A program made the translations under genes and the position numbers. 64,000 nt of DNA, taken from contig NZ_NRRU01000004.1 in NCBI RefSeq assembly GCF_016583785.1, forward strand, positions 1 through 64,000, written 5' to 3'. The notes under the pieces were generated by a model. That model searched no databases. It had not been told where the DNA came from and worked only from the letters and a program-made list of their open reading frames with translations. Shown in pieces: positions 34,955 to 43,069 of the stretch. Source of the DNA: Rubrivivax gelatinosus (GTDB lineage Bacteria; Pseudomonadota; Gammaproteobacteria; Burkholderiales; Burkholderiaceae_C). Numbering within the stretch: the stretch's first letter is position 1; each line of letters starts with the position of its first letter.

Positions 34955-36199
34955 ATGGCGTTCACGGCCATGAAGGAACACATCCCCCTGGTCGCCACGG
35001 GCGCCCCCCAGAGCGTCGCGGCGACCGCTTCGAACGTACAGTTCCCGTCGCCTGGCTGGCCGCTGTTTCGCCTCGGATTCCGGCCGTTCTACCTGGGTGC
35101 GGCCGCATTCGCCCTGTTCGCGGTCCCGTACTGGATCGCGGGCCTCCTGGGCTTGATGGCGCTGCCTTCGACGATGCCGCCGCTGCTGTGGCACGCCCAC
35201 GAGATGCTCTACGGCTTTGCCGTGGCGGTGATCGTCGGCTTCCTGCTGACGGCCGGCAAGGCCTGGACGGGCCTGGCCACGCCGCGCGGTGCCACGCTGG
35301 CGGTGATGGCGGGGCTGTGGCTGGCAGCGCGGCTGTCCGCCGTGGGGGCGCCGTACGCGGTCTACGCCGTTCTGGACGTGGTGCTGCTGCCTTGGGTGGC
35401 CTTCGTGCTGATCAGGGTGCTGCTGAAAGCCGGCAACCGCCGCAACCTGCCACTGGGCGCGATCCTGCTGCTGCTGGCGACAGCCAATCTCACCTTTCAC
35501 GCTGCGGTGCTGGGCTGGCTGGACATCGATCCGCTGCGGGCGCTGCATGCTGGGTTGGCCCTGGTCGTGATGATCGAATGCGTGATCGCGGGGCGGGTGA
35601 TTCCGGCCTTCACGATGTCGGCGCTGCCAGGCCGACAGCTGAAGGTGCCGGCCTGGCTGGAGCGCAGCACGCTGGCGGCGACGGCGCTGTCGCTGGCGGC
35701 CTGGGTGCTGCTGCCGGCCAACCGGATCACGGCGGCTGGGTTCGCCCTGGCGGCGCTGTTGCATGCCGCTAGGTTGTGGCACTGGCAGCCCTTGCGCACC
35801 CGTGCGCGCCCCATCCTGTGGGTACTGCACGCGGCGTACGCCTGGTTGCCCGTAGGCTTCTTGCTGCTGGCCTGGGCGCAGGTGGGTGGCGTGGCCGCTT
35901 CTGCCGGTATTCACGCTCTGGCGGTGGGTGCCACGGCCGGGCTCATCGTCGGCATGGTCACCCGCACGGCGCGAGGCCACACGGGGCGCCCGCTCAAGGT
36001 GTCGAGTCTGGAGGTGGGCGCCTACCTGCTGGTGGCGGGTGCTGCCGTCGCTCGGGTGCTGCTCCCCTTGGTGGCGCCGGCCCACACGGCCGACTGGCTC
36101 GTGGTGGCTGCAGCCGCCTGGGCCGTGGCTTTCGCGCTCTACCTCTGGGTTTTCACGCCTTGGCTGCTGAGCAGTCGTCTCGACGGCAAGGACGGCTGA
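34955..36199 (+). CDS. nnrS: NnrS-family haem-copper membrane protein
   Basis: A 414-residue integral membrane protein with about 12 transmembrane helices, the NnrS family, which protects against nitrosative stress. Signatures: PLFRLGFRPFYLGAAAFAL, LLWHAHEMLYGFAVAVIVGF, GRVIPAFTMSA and MVTRTARGHTGRPL. ATG 34955 is preferred; ATG 34970 is possible. It is divergent from nsrR and shares the dyad at 34854-34886, so NO should induce it. Confidence 0.9.
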   Translation: MAFTAMKEHIPLVATGAPQSVAATASNVQFPSPGWPLFRLGFRPFYLGAAAFALFAVPYWIAGLLGLMALPSTMPPLLWHAHEMLYGFAVAVIVGFLLTAGKAWTGLATPRGATLAVMAGLWLAARLSAVGAPYAVYAVLDVVLLPWVAFVLIRVLLKAGNRRNLPLGAILLLLATANLTFHAAVLGWLDIDPLRALHAGLALVVMIECVIAGRVIPAFTMSALPGRQLKVPAWLERSTLAATALSLAAWVLLPANRITAAGFALAALLHAARLWHWQPLRTRARPILWVLHAAYAWLPVGFLLLAWAQVGGVAASAGIHALAVGATAGLIVGMVTRTARGHTGRPLKVSSLEVGAYLLVAGAAVARVLLPLVAPAHTADWLVVAAAAWAVAFALYLWVFTPWLLSSRLDGKDG

Positions 36200-36276
36200 A
36201 CGTTCCCTTTCCCTCATCGCACTTCCACCGCGCATGTCGCGCGGGCAGGTGCGCACTTCACTCCTGAAAGGTTCCC

Positions 36277-36591
36277 ATGACTGCAAACCTGATTCAACCC
36301 ACCTTTGAGTTGGACCTGCGCACCATTGCGCCGCGTGAGCGCCACCCGCTGATCTTCGGTCGCTTCGACGCCCTGGCCACCGGCCAGACACTGCAACTCG
36401 TGAACGACCACAACCCGCAACCGCTGCGCTATCAGTTCGAAGACCGCGCTTTGGGGCAGTTCGAATGGGCCACGCTGGAAGCCGGCCCGTCGGTCTGGCG
36501 CATCCAGATCAGCCGCATCGCTGACGCCGTCGCGCCGTCGGCGGCCGCCAAGGGCGATTCCTGCTGCTCGGGCGGCGCCTGTTGCGGTTGA
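36277..36591 (+). CDS. DUF2249-domain protein with Cys-rich tail
   Basis: A 104-residue cytoplasmic protein: DUF2249 domain (FELDLRTIAPRERHPLIF, then FDALATGQTLQLVNDHNPQPLRYQ) and a short tail ending DSCCSGGACCG. DUF2249 proteins are common in NO-reductase and denitrification clusters; the function is unknown. The four Cys at the tail suggest metal or Fe-S binding. Confidence 0.82.
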   Translation: MTANLIQPTFELDLRTIAPRERHPLIFGRFDALATGQTLQLVNDHNPQPLRYQFEDRALGQFEWATLEAGPSVWRIQISRIADAVAPSAAAKGDSCCSGGACCG

Positions 36592-36609
36592 CATCTCGCA
36601 CGCGCAGCG

Positions 36610-36933
36610 ATGACCTTCGTCGTCACCGAAGCCTGCATCCGGTGCAAGTACACCGATTGCGTGGACGTGTGTCCGGTCGACGCATTTCGCGAAGGACCGA
36701 ACTTCCTGGTCATCGACCCGGACGAGTGCATCGACTGCGCGGTCTGCGTTCCCGAGTGCCCGGTGAATGCCATCTATGCCGAAGAAGACGTACCCACCGG
36801 CCAGCAGCACTTCACGCCGCTGAACGCCGAGCTGTCGCGCGAATGGAAACCCATCACGAAAACCAAGCTCGCGCTGCCGGATGCCGAAGCCTGGAGCAAG
36901 ATCGAACACAAGCTGGGCGAGCTGAAGCGATGA
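36610..36933 (+). CDS. fdxA: 7Fe-type ferredoxin FdxA
   Basis: A 107-residue ferredoxin with the [3Fe-4S] and [4Fe-4S] motifs [14 protein letters not shown] (Cys9, 12, 17, 21) and [12 protein letters not shown] (Cys40, 43, 46, 50), and the typical FdxA C-terminal extension. It carries low-potential electrons. It lies between DUF2249 and the CcoG-like gene; the electron acceptor is unknown. Confidence 0.9.
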   Translation: MTFVVTEACIRCKYTDCVDVCPVDAFREGPNFLVIDPDECIDCAVCVPECPVNAIYAEEDVPTGQQHFTPLNAELSREWKPITKTKLALPDAEAWSKIEHKLGELKR

Positions 36934-36979
36934 AAGCCCTGATGCGATGTGACTGCTCGTTGGCCGGCACGCCCTGAGA

Positions 36980-38446
36980 ATGGCAAGTTCCAGGAAGGTC
37001 ATCCCCATCGCACCGGCAGCGGGCTCGAGCGACGACGGCGAGCAGTTCGTCTCGATGTACCAGAAGCAGGCGACGATCTACCCGCGTGCAGTGAAGGGTT
37101 GGTTCGCCACTTGGCGATGGGTCTTCGTCTGGCTCACGCAGTTGCTGTTCTACGGTGTCCCCTGGTTGCAATGGGGCGGACGCCAGGCCGTGCTGTTCGA
37201 TCTGGAGGCGCAACGCTTCTACATCTTCGGCCTGCTGCTCTATCCACAGGACCTGATCTTTCTGGCGGCGCTGCTGGTGCTGTCTGCGCTGGCCTTGTTC
37301 TTCTTCACCGCCGTGGCCGGCCGGCTGTGGTGCGGCTACACCTGCCCGCAGACGGTCTACACGGAGATCTTCATGTGGGCCGAGCGCAGGATCGAAGGCG
37401 ACCGCATCGCGCGCATGCGGCTGGACCAGGCGCCCTGGGGCGCGAACAAGATCTTGCGCAAGGGCGCCAAGCAGGGGGTGTGGCTGGCCATCGCGCTGAT
37501 CACTGGCTTCAGCTTCGTCGGCTACTTCACGCCGATCCGGGAACTGGCCGCCGCCGCCGTGGCCCTGGACATGTCGGCGTGGAACGCCTTCTGGGTGCTG
37601 TTCTATGGCGCCGCCACCTACGGCAATGCGGGCTTCCTGCGAGAGCAGATGTGCAAGTACATGTGCCCCTACGCACGCTTCCAGAGCGCCCTGATTGACA
37701 AGGACTCCCTGGTCATCGCCTACGACGCCGGTCGCGGCGATCCGCGCGGCTCACGCTCGAAGAAGACGAACGCCGCCGCGCAGGGACTGGGCGACTGCAT
37801 CGACTGCACCTTGTGCGTGCAAGTGTGCCCCACCGGCATCGACATCCGCAACGGGCTGCAGAACGAGTGCATCGGCTGCGCGGCCTGCATCGACGTCTGC
37901 GACGACGTGATGGACAAGATGGGCTACGCCAAGGGGCTGATCCGCTACTCCACCGAAAACGGTGTCGTGAACGGCTGGACGCGGCTACAGATGTTCAAGC
38001 GTACCTTGCGGCCGCGTGTGCTGATTTACGGGGCGGTGCTCTCCGCGGCGAGCATCGCCTTTGCGACCAGCGTGGCGATGCGCAGCCCGTTCAAGTTCGA
38101 TGTGGTGAAGGACCGCGGTGCATTGGCGCGTGTGGTGGAGGAGGGCGCGGTCGAGAACGTCTATCGCATCCAGATCATGAACCGCACCGAAGGCAGGCAG
38201 ACCTACCGGGTGGCCGCTTCCGGGATTGAGGGGTTGGAGGTCTTGGCCGTGCCCACAAGTGCTGGCCCGGCCGCTGTAGCGTCGATGTCGGTCAGCCTGC
38301 GCCTGCCTTCCGCCGTGGCGCAAGGGCTTGCGGGCAGATCAGTGCCCGTGGTGTTTGAAGTCACGGGTGTGCAACCCCGTGACGCGGACGGCGTGGACAG
38401 ATCAGCGATCGAGCTCGAGAAGTCGACCTTCTTCGTCCCGCGTTAG
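36980..38446 (+). CDS. ccoG: CcoG/FixG/RdxA-family membrane ferredoxin
   Basis: A 488-residue protein with four to five membrane helices, CxxxCP-type clusters (CGYTCPQTVYTE, CKYMCPYARFQ), two [4Fe-4S] motifs (CIDCTLCVQVCP, CIGCAACIDVC) and a C-terminal Ig-like domain. CcoG reduces copper for cbb3 oxidase assembly; relatives in NO clusters may support metal insertion in NorB. No ccoNOQP genes are in the window. Full length. Confidence 0.85.
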   Translation: MASSRKVIPIAPAAGSSDDGEQFVSMYQKQATIYPRAVKGWFATWRWVFVWLTQLLFYGVPWLQWGGRQAVLFDLEAQRFYIFGLLLYPQDLIFLAALLVLSALALFFFTAVAGRLWCGYTCPQTVYTEIFMWAERRIEGDRIARMRLDQAPWGANKILRKGAKQGVWLAIALITGFSFVGYFTPIRELAAAAVALDMSAWNAFWVLFYGAATYGNAGFLREQMCKYMCPYARFQSALIDKDSLVIAYDAGRGDPRGSRSKKTNAAAQGLGDCIDCTLCVQVCPTGIDIRNGLQNECIGCAACIDVCDDVMDKMGYAKGLIRYSTENGVVNGWTRLQMFKRTLRPRVLIYGAVLSAASIAFATSVAMRSPFKFDVVKDRGALARVVEEGAVENVYRIQIMNRTEGRQTYRVAASGIEGLEVLAVPTSAGPAAVASMSVSLRLPSAVAQGLAGRSVPVVFEVTGVQPRDADGVDRSAIELEKSTFFVPR

Positions 38447-38668
38447 ACCGCTCCGACTTGTCAGAGGCCGCGCCCTTTGCCCGCCTCAGCAGGCGTGCTG
38501 CGTTCGAGGATGCGAACAGGCAGGTTGAATGTCGGGGTGATCATCTATCCGTGCCTCACAAAAACGAGTTGCTCTTTGGCACGCCATGAGTGCGCTCCCG
38601 CACAGATGCAGAAGGCGGACTGAGCGCAGGCTCGCCTGTGGGGCGCATCTGCGCCATTGACGTTCAGG

Positions 38669-38986
38669 ATGACCATCCCAGTGCCCACGCCAAAGATCGA
38701 TGCTGTCGGGGCCTCAGTTCCCGCCCCCAGGCAGGACGAGCAGCCACCTGAGGACTCACCACTGACGAACGCGGAACTGGTGCAGTTGCGTATCCGCGTG
38801 ATCGCCTTGGAGAACCTGGTCATCGCGCTGCTGGCCGACGCGCCGGATCGACAAGTAACTCTCGCACGAGGCATGGCGACCTGCATTTCACCGCGAGCCG
38901 GCTTCACCCCTCACCCGATCACGCTGCGAGCGGCCGACGAGATGCTGAGCTTGGTCGACCGGGCCAACCGCTACCGCCGCCCGTAG
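38669..38986 (+). CDS. Hypothetical helical protein
   Basis: A 105-residue protein from ATG 38669 (AGG just upstream; TTG 38657 is possible). Residues 1-40 are Pro-rich and disordered, followed by a helix (NAELVQLRIRVIALENLVIALL) of leucine-zipper type, and a basic end. No homology is recognised. It lies between ccoG and the sdhB-like gene, all on the same strand. Confidence 0.5.
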   Translation: MTIPVPTPKIDAVGASVPAPRQDEQPPEDSPLTNAELVQLRIRVIALENLVIALLADAPDRQVTLARGMATCISPRAGFTPHPITLRAADEMLSLVDRANRYRRP

Positions 38987-39003
38987 TCGCCCCCATTGCC
39001 ACC

Positions 39004-39702
39004 ATGCACAGATTCCACATCTATCGCTACGACCCAGACGCCGACGAGAAGCCGCGAATGCAGGTGATTGAGTTGGAGGTGGGCAGCGCTGACCGCATGT
39101 TGCTGGACGTGCTGACGCGCCTGAAGGCGATCGATCCGACCTTGAGCTTCCGCCGCTCTTGCCGCGAAGGAATCTGCGGCTCGGACGCCATGAACATCAA
39201 CGGCAAGAACGGCCTAGCCTGTGTGACCAACATGCGGTCGCTGCCGAGTACCGTGGTGCTGAAGCCACTGCCCGGCCTGCCTGTGATCCGCGACCTGTTC
39301 GTCGACATGACTGGATTCTTCAAGCAGTACCACTCTATCAAGCCCTGGCTGGTCAACGACAACCCGCCGCCCGAGCGCGAGAGACTGCAGTCGCCCGAGG
39401 CCCGCGATGAACTCAACGGCCTGTACGAATGCATCCTGTGCGCCTGCTGCTCCAGCGCTTGCCCGAGTTACTGGTGGAACCCCGACAAGTACGTCGGGCC
39501 TGCGGGGCTGCTGCAGGCCTATCGCTTCCTGGTGGACAGCCGCGACCAGGCCAGCGGCCAGCGGCTGGACGATCTTCAGGATCCCTACCGTCTTTTCCGA
39601 TGCCGAACGATCCTGAACTGCACAGACGTTTGCCCCAAGGGGCTGAATCCGGCGCTGGCTATCGGAAAAATCAAGGAAATGATGGTGCGACGCACTGTCT
39701 GA
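39004..39702 (+). CDS. Orphan SdhB-like iron-sulfur protein
   Basis: A 232-residue protein with all succinate dehydrogenase/fumarate reductase iron-sulfur motifs: [2Fe-2S] Cys53, 58, 61, 73 (SCREGICGSDAMNI), [4Fe-4S] CILCACCSSACP and [3Fe-4S] CRTILNCTDVCPKGLNP. Length matches SdhB. No SdhA, C or D is nearby. It may be a spare SdhB (damage replacement under NO stress) or belong to another partner. It reads toward norCBQD. Confidence 0.85.
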   Translation: MHRFHIYRYDPDADEKPRMQVIELEVGSADRMLLDVLTRLKAIDPTLSFRRSCREGICGSDAMNINGKNGLACVTNMRSLPSTVVLKPLPGLPVIRDLFVDMTGFFKQYHSIKPWLVNDNPPPERERLQSPEARDELNGLYECILCACCSSACPSYWWNPDKYVGPAGLLQAYRFLVDSRDQASGQRLDDLQDPYRLFRCRTILNCTDVCPKGLNPALAIGKIKEMMVRRTV

Positions 39703-39772
39703 TCTCCTTCGCTCGGATCCGCATCTCGCAACATGCGCAACGTACGGTGCCGCACGGACGGCGGACGCGTTG

Positions 39773-39786
39773 TTGGTCATCATCGA
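39773..39786 (+). promoter_or_regulatory. Possible FNR/Dnr-like box before nor genes
   Basis: TTGGT-CATC-ATCGA matches the TTGAT-N4-ATCAA consensus at eight of ten positions. It is 62 bases upstream of the small membrane protein and about 195 bases upstream of norC. Weak, but the position suits NO or anaerobic control. Confidence 0.35.
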
Positions 39787-39847
39787 CAGATGAGCGTTCC
39801 ATCCCTCCGCCGCCATGTCCACCGTCGCATCCGGTGATATCGCACCC

Positions 39848-39964
39848 ATGAGTGCGTACCAGGGCTTCCGGATATTCAGCCATGTCGTGCTCGGCTTGAT
39901 GTTGGGGGGTATCGTGTACGCGGCCTACATCGCCGTTACCTACTGGACCGGCATCAGCGTCTGA
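39848..39964 (+). CDS. 38-residue single-pass membrane peptide upstream of norC
   Basis: A short frame MSAYQGFRIFSHVVLGLMLG and on to ISV, with one membrane helix (FSHVVLGLMLGGIVYAAYIAV). It ends 16 bases before norC. Such short hydrophobic peptides resemble accessory subunits of haem-copper oxidases (like CcoQ/CcoH). Not in standard Nor operons I recall, so the role is inferred from position. Confidence 0.55.
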   Translation: MSAYQGFRIFSHVVLGLMLGGIVYAAYIAVTYWTGISV

Positions 39965-39980
39965 CGCTGCGGGCCTATCG

Positions 39981-40835
39981 ATGAACAAGCGACAGGCCAG
40001 ACTCTTCGCAATCGGCTCGACTGTCGTGGCTTCCCTTGCCTTCCTGGGGCTGACCATCGACAGCCACCGGCAGTTCCCCAAACTGACCAACGCTCAGAAC
40101 ATCACGCCGGCCGTCACGCACGGTAAGGATGTCTGGCACAAGAACAACTGCATCAACTGCCACACCTTGTTCGGCGAGGGGGCCTACTACGCGCCCGACC
40201 TGACCAAGATTGCGCAGCACCGTGGCGCGGCTTACCTGCAGGCCTACCTGAAGGACCCGTCAAAGTTCTACGACGAACAGCGCCACCGCCGGCTCATGCC
40301 CAAGCAGGACATGACCGACGTCGAGATCGCCGACCTGGTGTCGTTCCTCGACTGGGTGAGCAAGGTGGACAACCAGGGCTGGCCACCGAGGCCGATCCTG
40401 GTCACGGGCTCGGGCATCGGGCCGATGGGCGCGCCTCGGCCCATCGAGGGGACAGCGGGTTCTGCGCCGCTGCCAGGCGCCGCAACACCAGCTGGCGACA
40501 AGAGCCCGATCGCGCTGGGCGAGATCGTGTTCAAGACATCGACGCCGGCCTGCGCTGCCTGCCACTCACTGGTGCCCGGCGCCCAGATGGCAGGGCCGTC
40601 GCTGGCGGGCGTGGCTACACGCGCACAGCAGACCATCGGATCGGCCGACTACAAGGGCCAGGCGAAAGACGCGACGACCTACCTGCACGAATCCATCGTG
40701 CAGCCCAGTGCACACACGGTCGCCGGTGCCATGTACTCGGCCAGCGGGGTGTCGTTCATGCCCGCCACCTATGGCAAGGACCTGACGCCCGAGCAGATCG
40801 ATCAGCTGGTCGCCTACCTGGCGACGTTCAAGTAG
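39981..40835 (+). CDS. norC: NorC-type subunit with extra haem domain (dihaem)
   Basis: A 284-residue protein. Residues 1-145 are a normal NorC: one membrane helix, haem motif CINCH (57-61), the likely Met ligand in LMPKQDM, ending NQGWPPRPI. Then a Gly/Ala/Pro linker (145-173) and a second c-type cytochrome domain with CAACH (191-195) and a likely Met ligand in SFMPATYG. Usual NorC is about 150 residues with one haem, so this is a fusion that could change the electron donor. Confidence 0.88.
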   Translation: MNKRQARLFAIGSTVVASLAFLGLTIDSHRQFPKLTNAQNITPAVTHGKDVWHKNNCINCHTLFGEGAYYAPDLTKIAQHRGAAYLQAYLKDPSKFYDEQRHRRLMPKQDMTDVEIADLVSFLDWVSKVDNQGWPPRPILVTGSGIGPMGAPRPIEGTAGSAPLPGAATPAGDKSPIALGEIVFKTSTPACAACHSLVPGAQMAGPSLAGVATRAQQTIGSADYKGQAKDATTYLHESIVQPSAHTVAGAMYSASGVSFMPATYGKDLTPEQIDQLVAYLATFK

Positions 40836-40862
40836 TCCGGCGCACGCCTCAAGGAACCCGCC

Positions 40863-42248
40863 ATGCGCTACAGGTCTCAATCGGTTGCTTACTGGTACTT
40901 CGCCGTCGCGATGGTGCTGTTCGGCCTGCAGCTGGTGTTCGGCCTGTTGTCGGCCGCCAAGTACTTGGGTCCGGACCCGCTGCTCTACATCCTGCCCTTC
41001 GATGTCACGAAGGTCATCCACACCAACCTGCTGATCGTCTGGGTATTGACCGGCTTCATGGGCGCCACCTACTGGATGGTGCCCGACGAATCGCGCACCG
41101 AGCTGTACAGCACCAAGCTGGCCTACCTGCAGTTGGTGCTGTGGACGCTGATGGGCGTCACCGCGGTGGTGGGTTACCTGTTCCGCTACGGCACCGGCAA
41201 CAAGCTGCTTGAACAGCCCTTGCCGCACAAGATCGTCATCGTGATCTGCATGCTGATCTTTCTCTACAACATCGGCATGACGATCTGGAAGTCCAAACGC
41301 TTTACCACCACCGAAGGCGTGCTGATCCTCGGCCTGGGCTTGGCGGCGGTCTTGTACCTGCCGGCACTGCTGGAATACGAGAACTACACCGTGGCCATCT
41401 TCTACCGCTGGTGGACCATCCACCTGTGGGTCGAGGGCGTCTGGGAAATGATCCAGGGCGGCTTCCTGGCCTACCTGCTGATCCGCCTGTCAGGCGCGGA
41501 CCGGGAGGTGATGGAGAAATGGCTGTACGTCATCGTCGGCCTGGTCTTCATCGCCGGCATCCTGGGTACGGCGCACCACTACTATTGGGTCGGCGTGCCT
41601 TCGTACTGGCTGCCCATCGGCGGCATCTTCAGTGCGCTGGAGCCGGCTGCGCTGGTGGGAATGGCGATCTACGCGTATTCGGCCATGCGCCGATCCGGCA
41701 TGTCGCACCCGAACACCCTCGCGCTGCACTGGACGCTGGGAAGCGCCGTGTTCACGCTGTTCGGCGCCGGGTTGCTGGGGCTGGCCCACACCTTCCCCGA
41801 CGTCAACAAGTGGACCCACGGCACGTTGATCACCGCGATGCACGGCCACGCTGCGTTCTACGGTGCGTACGCGATGATCACGCTGGCGATGATCAGCTTT
41901 GCTTTGCCGTCGATGACGCCCGGGCGGTCCGAGCAGGGCAGCAGCATCGGCTACTGGTCGTTCTGGCTGCAGATCGGTGGCATGTTCGGCATGACCTTGT
42001 CCTTCGCCACCGCCGGCATCGGGCAGGTGTATTTGGAGCGCATCCTCGGCATGGGCTACCTTGATGCGCAGCTGAAGATCCAGGTGCATTTCGTGATGCT
42101 GGTTGTCACCGGCTCGATCTTCGCCATCGGCGTGGGCCTGTTCATCTACGACTTCTTCCGCTACGCGCCACGTTTCGAGGTCGAGGACGACTCGAAGTCG
42201 GCCCTGCGTCCCGGATTGGCGCCTGGCGTGAGATCAGTGTCCGCGTGA
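40863..42248 (+). CDS. norB: Nitric oxide reductase large subunit NorB (cNor)
   Basis: A 461-residue, 12-helix haem-copper-type subunit that reduces NO to N2O. Conserved features: VIHTNLLIVWVLTGFMGA, IHLWVEGVWEMIQGG, GTAHHYYWVGVPSYW and AMHGHAAFYGAYAM carry the haem b, haem b3 and FeB His ligands and catalytic Glu residues. It lacks the N-terminal quinol-oxidising extension of qNor, so it pairs with NorC. It overlaps norQ by four bases. Confidence 0.95.
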   Translation: MRYRSQSVAYWYFAVAMVLFGLQLVFGLLSAAKYLGPDPLLYILPFDVTKVIHTNLLIVWVLTGFMGATYWMVPDESRTELYSTKLAYLQLVLWTLMGVTAVVGYLFRYGTGNKLLEQPLPHKIVIVICMLIFLYNIGMTIWKSKRFTTTEGVLILGLGLAAVLYLPALLEYENYTVAIFYRWWTIHLWVEGVWEMIQGGFLAYLLIRLSGADREVMEKWLYVIVGLVFIAGILGTAHHYYWVGVPSYWLPIGGIFSALEPAALVGMAIYAYSAMRRSGMSHPNTLALHWTLGSAVFTLFGAGLLGLAHTFPDVNKWTHGTLITAMHGHAAFYGAYAMITLAMISFALPSMTPGRSEQGSSIGYWSFWLQIGGMFGMTLSFATAGIGQVYLERILGMGYLDAQLKIQVHFVMLVVTGSIFAIGVGLFIYDFFRYAPRFEVEDDSKSALRPGLAPGVRSVSA

Positions 42249-43042
42249 CCGACTGGGTTGCACCGGACAAAGAGCCGTACTACCTGCCGGCCGGCGACGA
42301 AATCTCGATCTTTCAGCAATGCCACAGCCGCGGCCTGTCGGTGATGTTGAAGGGCCCCACCGGATGCGGCAAGACACGCTTCGTCGAACACATGGCCTGG
42401 CGGCTGAAGCGCCCGCTGGTGACGATCTCCTGCCATGACGACCTGACGGCCAGCGACCTGATCGGGCGCTTTCTCATCCGGCACGACGGCACGGCCTGGC
42501 AGGACGGGCCGCTCACACGCGCCGTGCGCGAAGGCGCGTTGTGCTATCTGGACGAGGTGGTCGAGGCGCGCCAGGACACGATGGTCGTGCTGCACTCGCT
42601 GACCGACCACCGGCGCTTCCTGCCCATAGACAAGACTGGCGAGACGATCACCGCTGCACCGGGCTTCCAGCTCATCGTGTCGTACAACCCGGGCTACCAG
42701 CGCATGCTGAAGGATCTGAAGCCCAGCACGCGGCAGCGCTTCGTGGCGCTGGATTTCGATTTCCCACCGGCACCGCAGGAAGCAGCGATCCTCGAAGCCG
42801 AAGCGGCCGCCGACCATGCCACGGCGGTGGCTCTTGTCACCTTGGGTCGCCGGCTGCGCGGTTTGCGCGACAGGGGGCTGGCGGAGGTGCCGAGCACGCG
42901 GCTGCTGATCGCTGCTGCGGGCCTGGTGGCCAGTGGCATCAGTCCGCGTCAGGCTTGCTACAGCGCCATCGTCTCGCCCCTGTCCGACGACGTATCGCTG
43001 GTCGGCGCGATGCGCGACCTGGTCGACGCCACCTTCGTCTGA
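42245..43042 (+). CDS. norQ: NorQ, MoxR-type AAA+ ATPase
   Basis: A 265-residue ATPase that activates the Nor complex. Walker A is GPTGCGKTRFVEH, Walker B CYLDEVVEARQD, sensor 1 VSYNPGYQ. Starts at GTG 42245 inside the norB stop. NorQ with NorD inserts the non-haem iron of NorB. Confidence 0.93.
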   Translation: MTDWVAPDKEPYYLPAGDEISIFQQCHSRGLSVMLKGPTGCGKTRFVEHMAWRLKRPLVTISCHDDLTASDLIGRFLIRHDGTAWQDGPLTRAVREGALCYLDEVVEARQDTMVVLHSLTDHRRFLPIDKTGETITAAPGFQLIVSYNPGYQRMLKDLKPSTRQRFVALDFDFPPAPQEAAILEAEAAADHATAVALVTLGRRLRGLRDRGLAEVPSTRLLIAAAGLVASGISPRQACYSAIVSPLSDDVSLVGAMRDLVDATFV

Positions 43043-43069
43043 GAGCCGCCAACGTTCGGAAGGGCTGAC

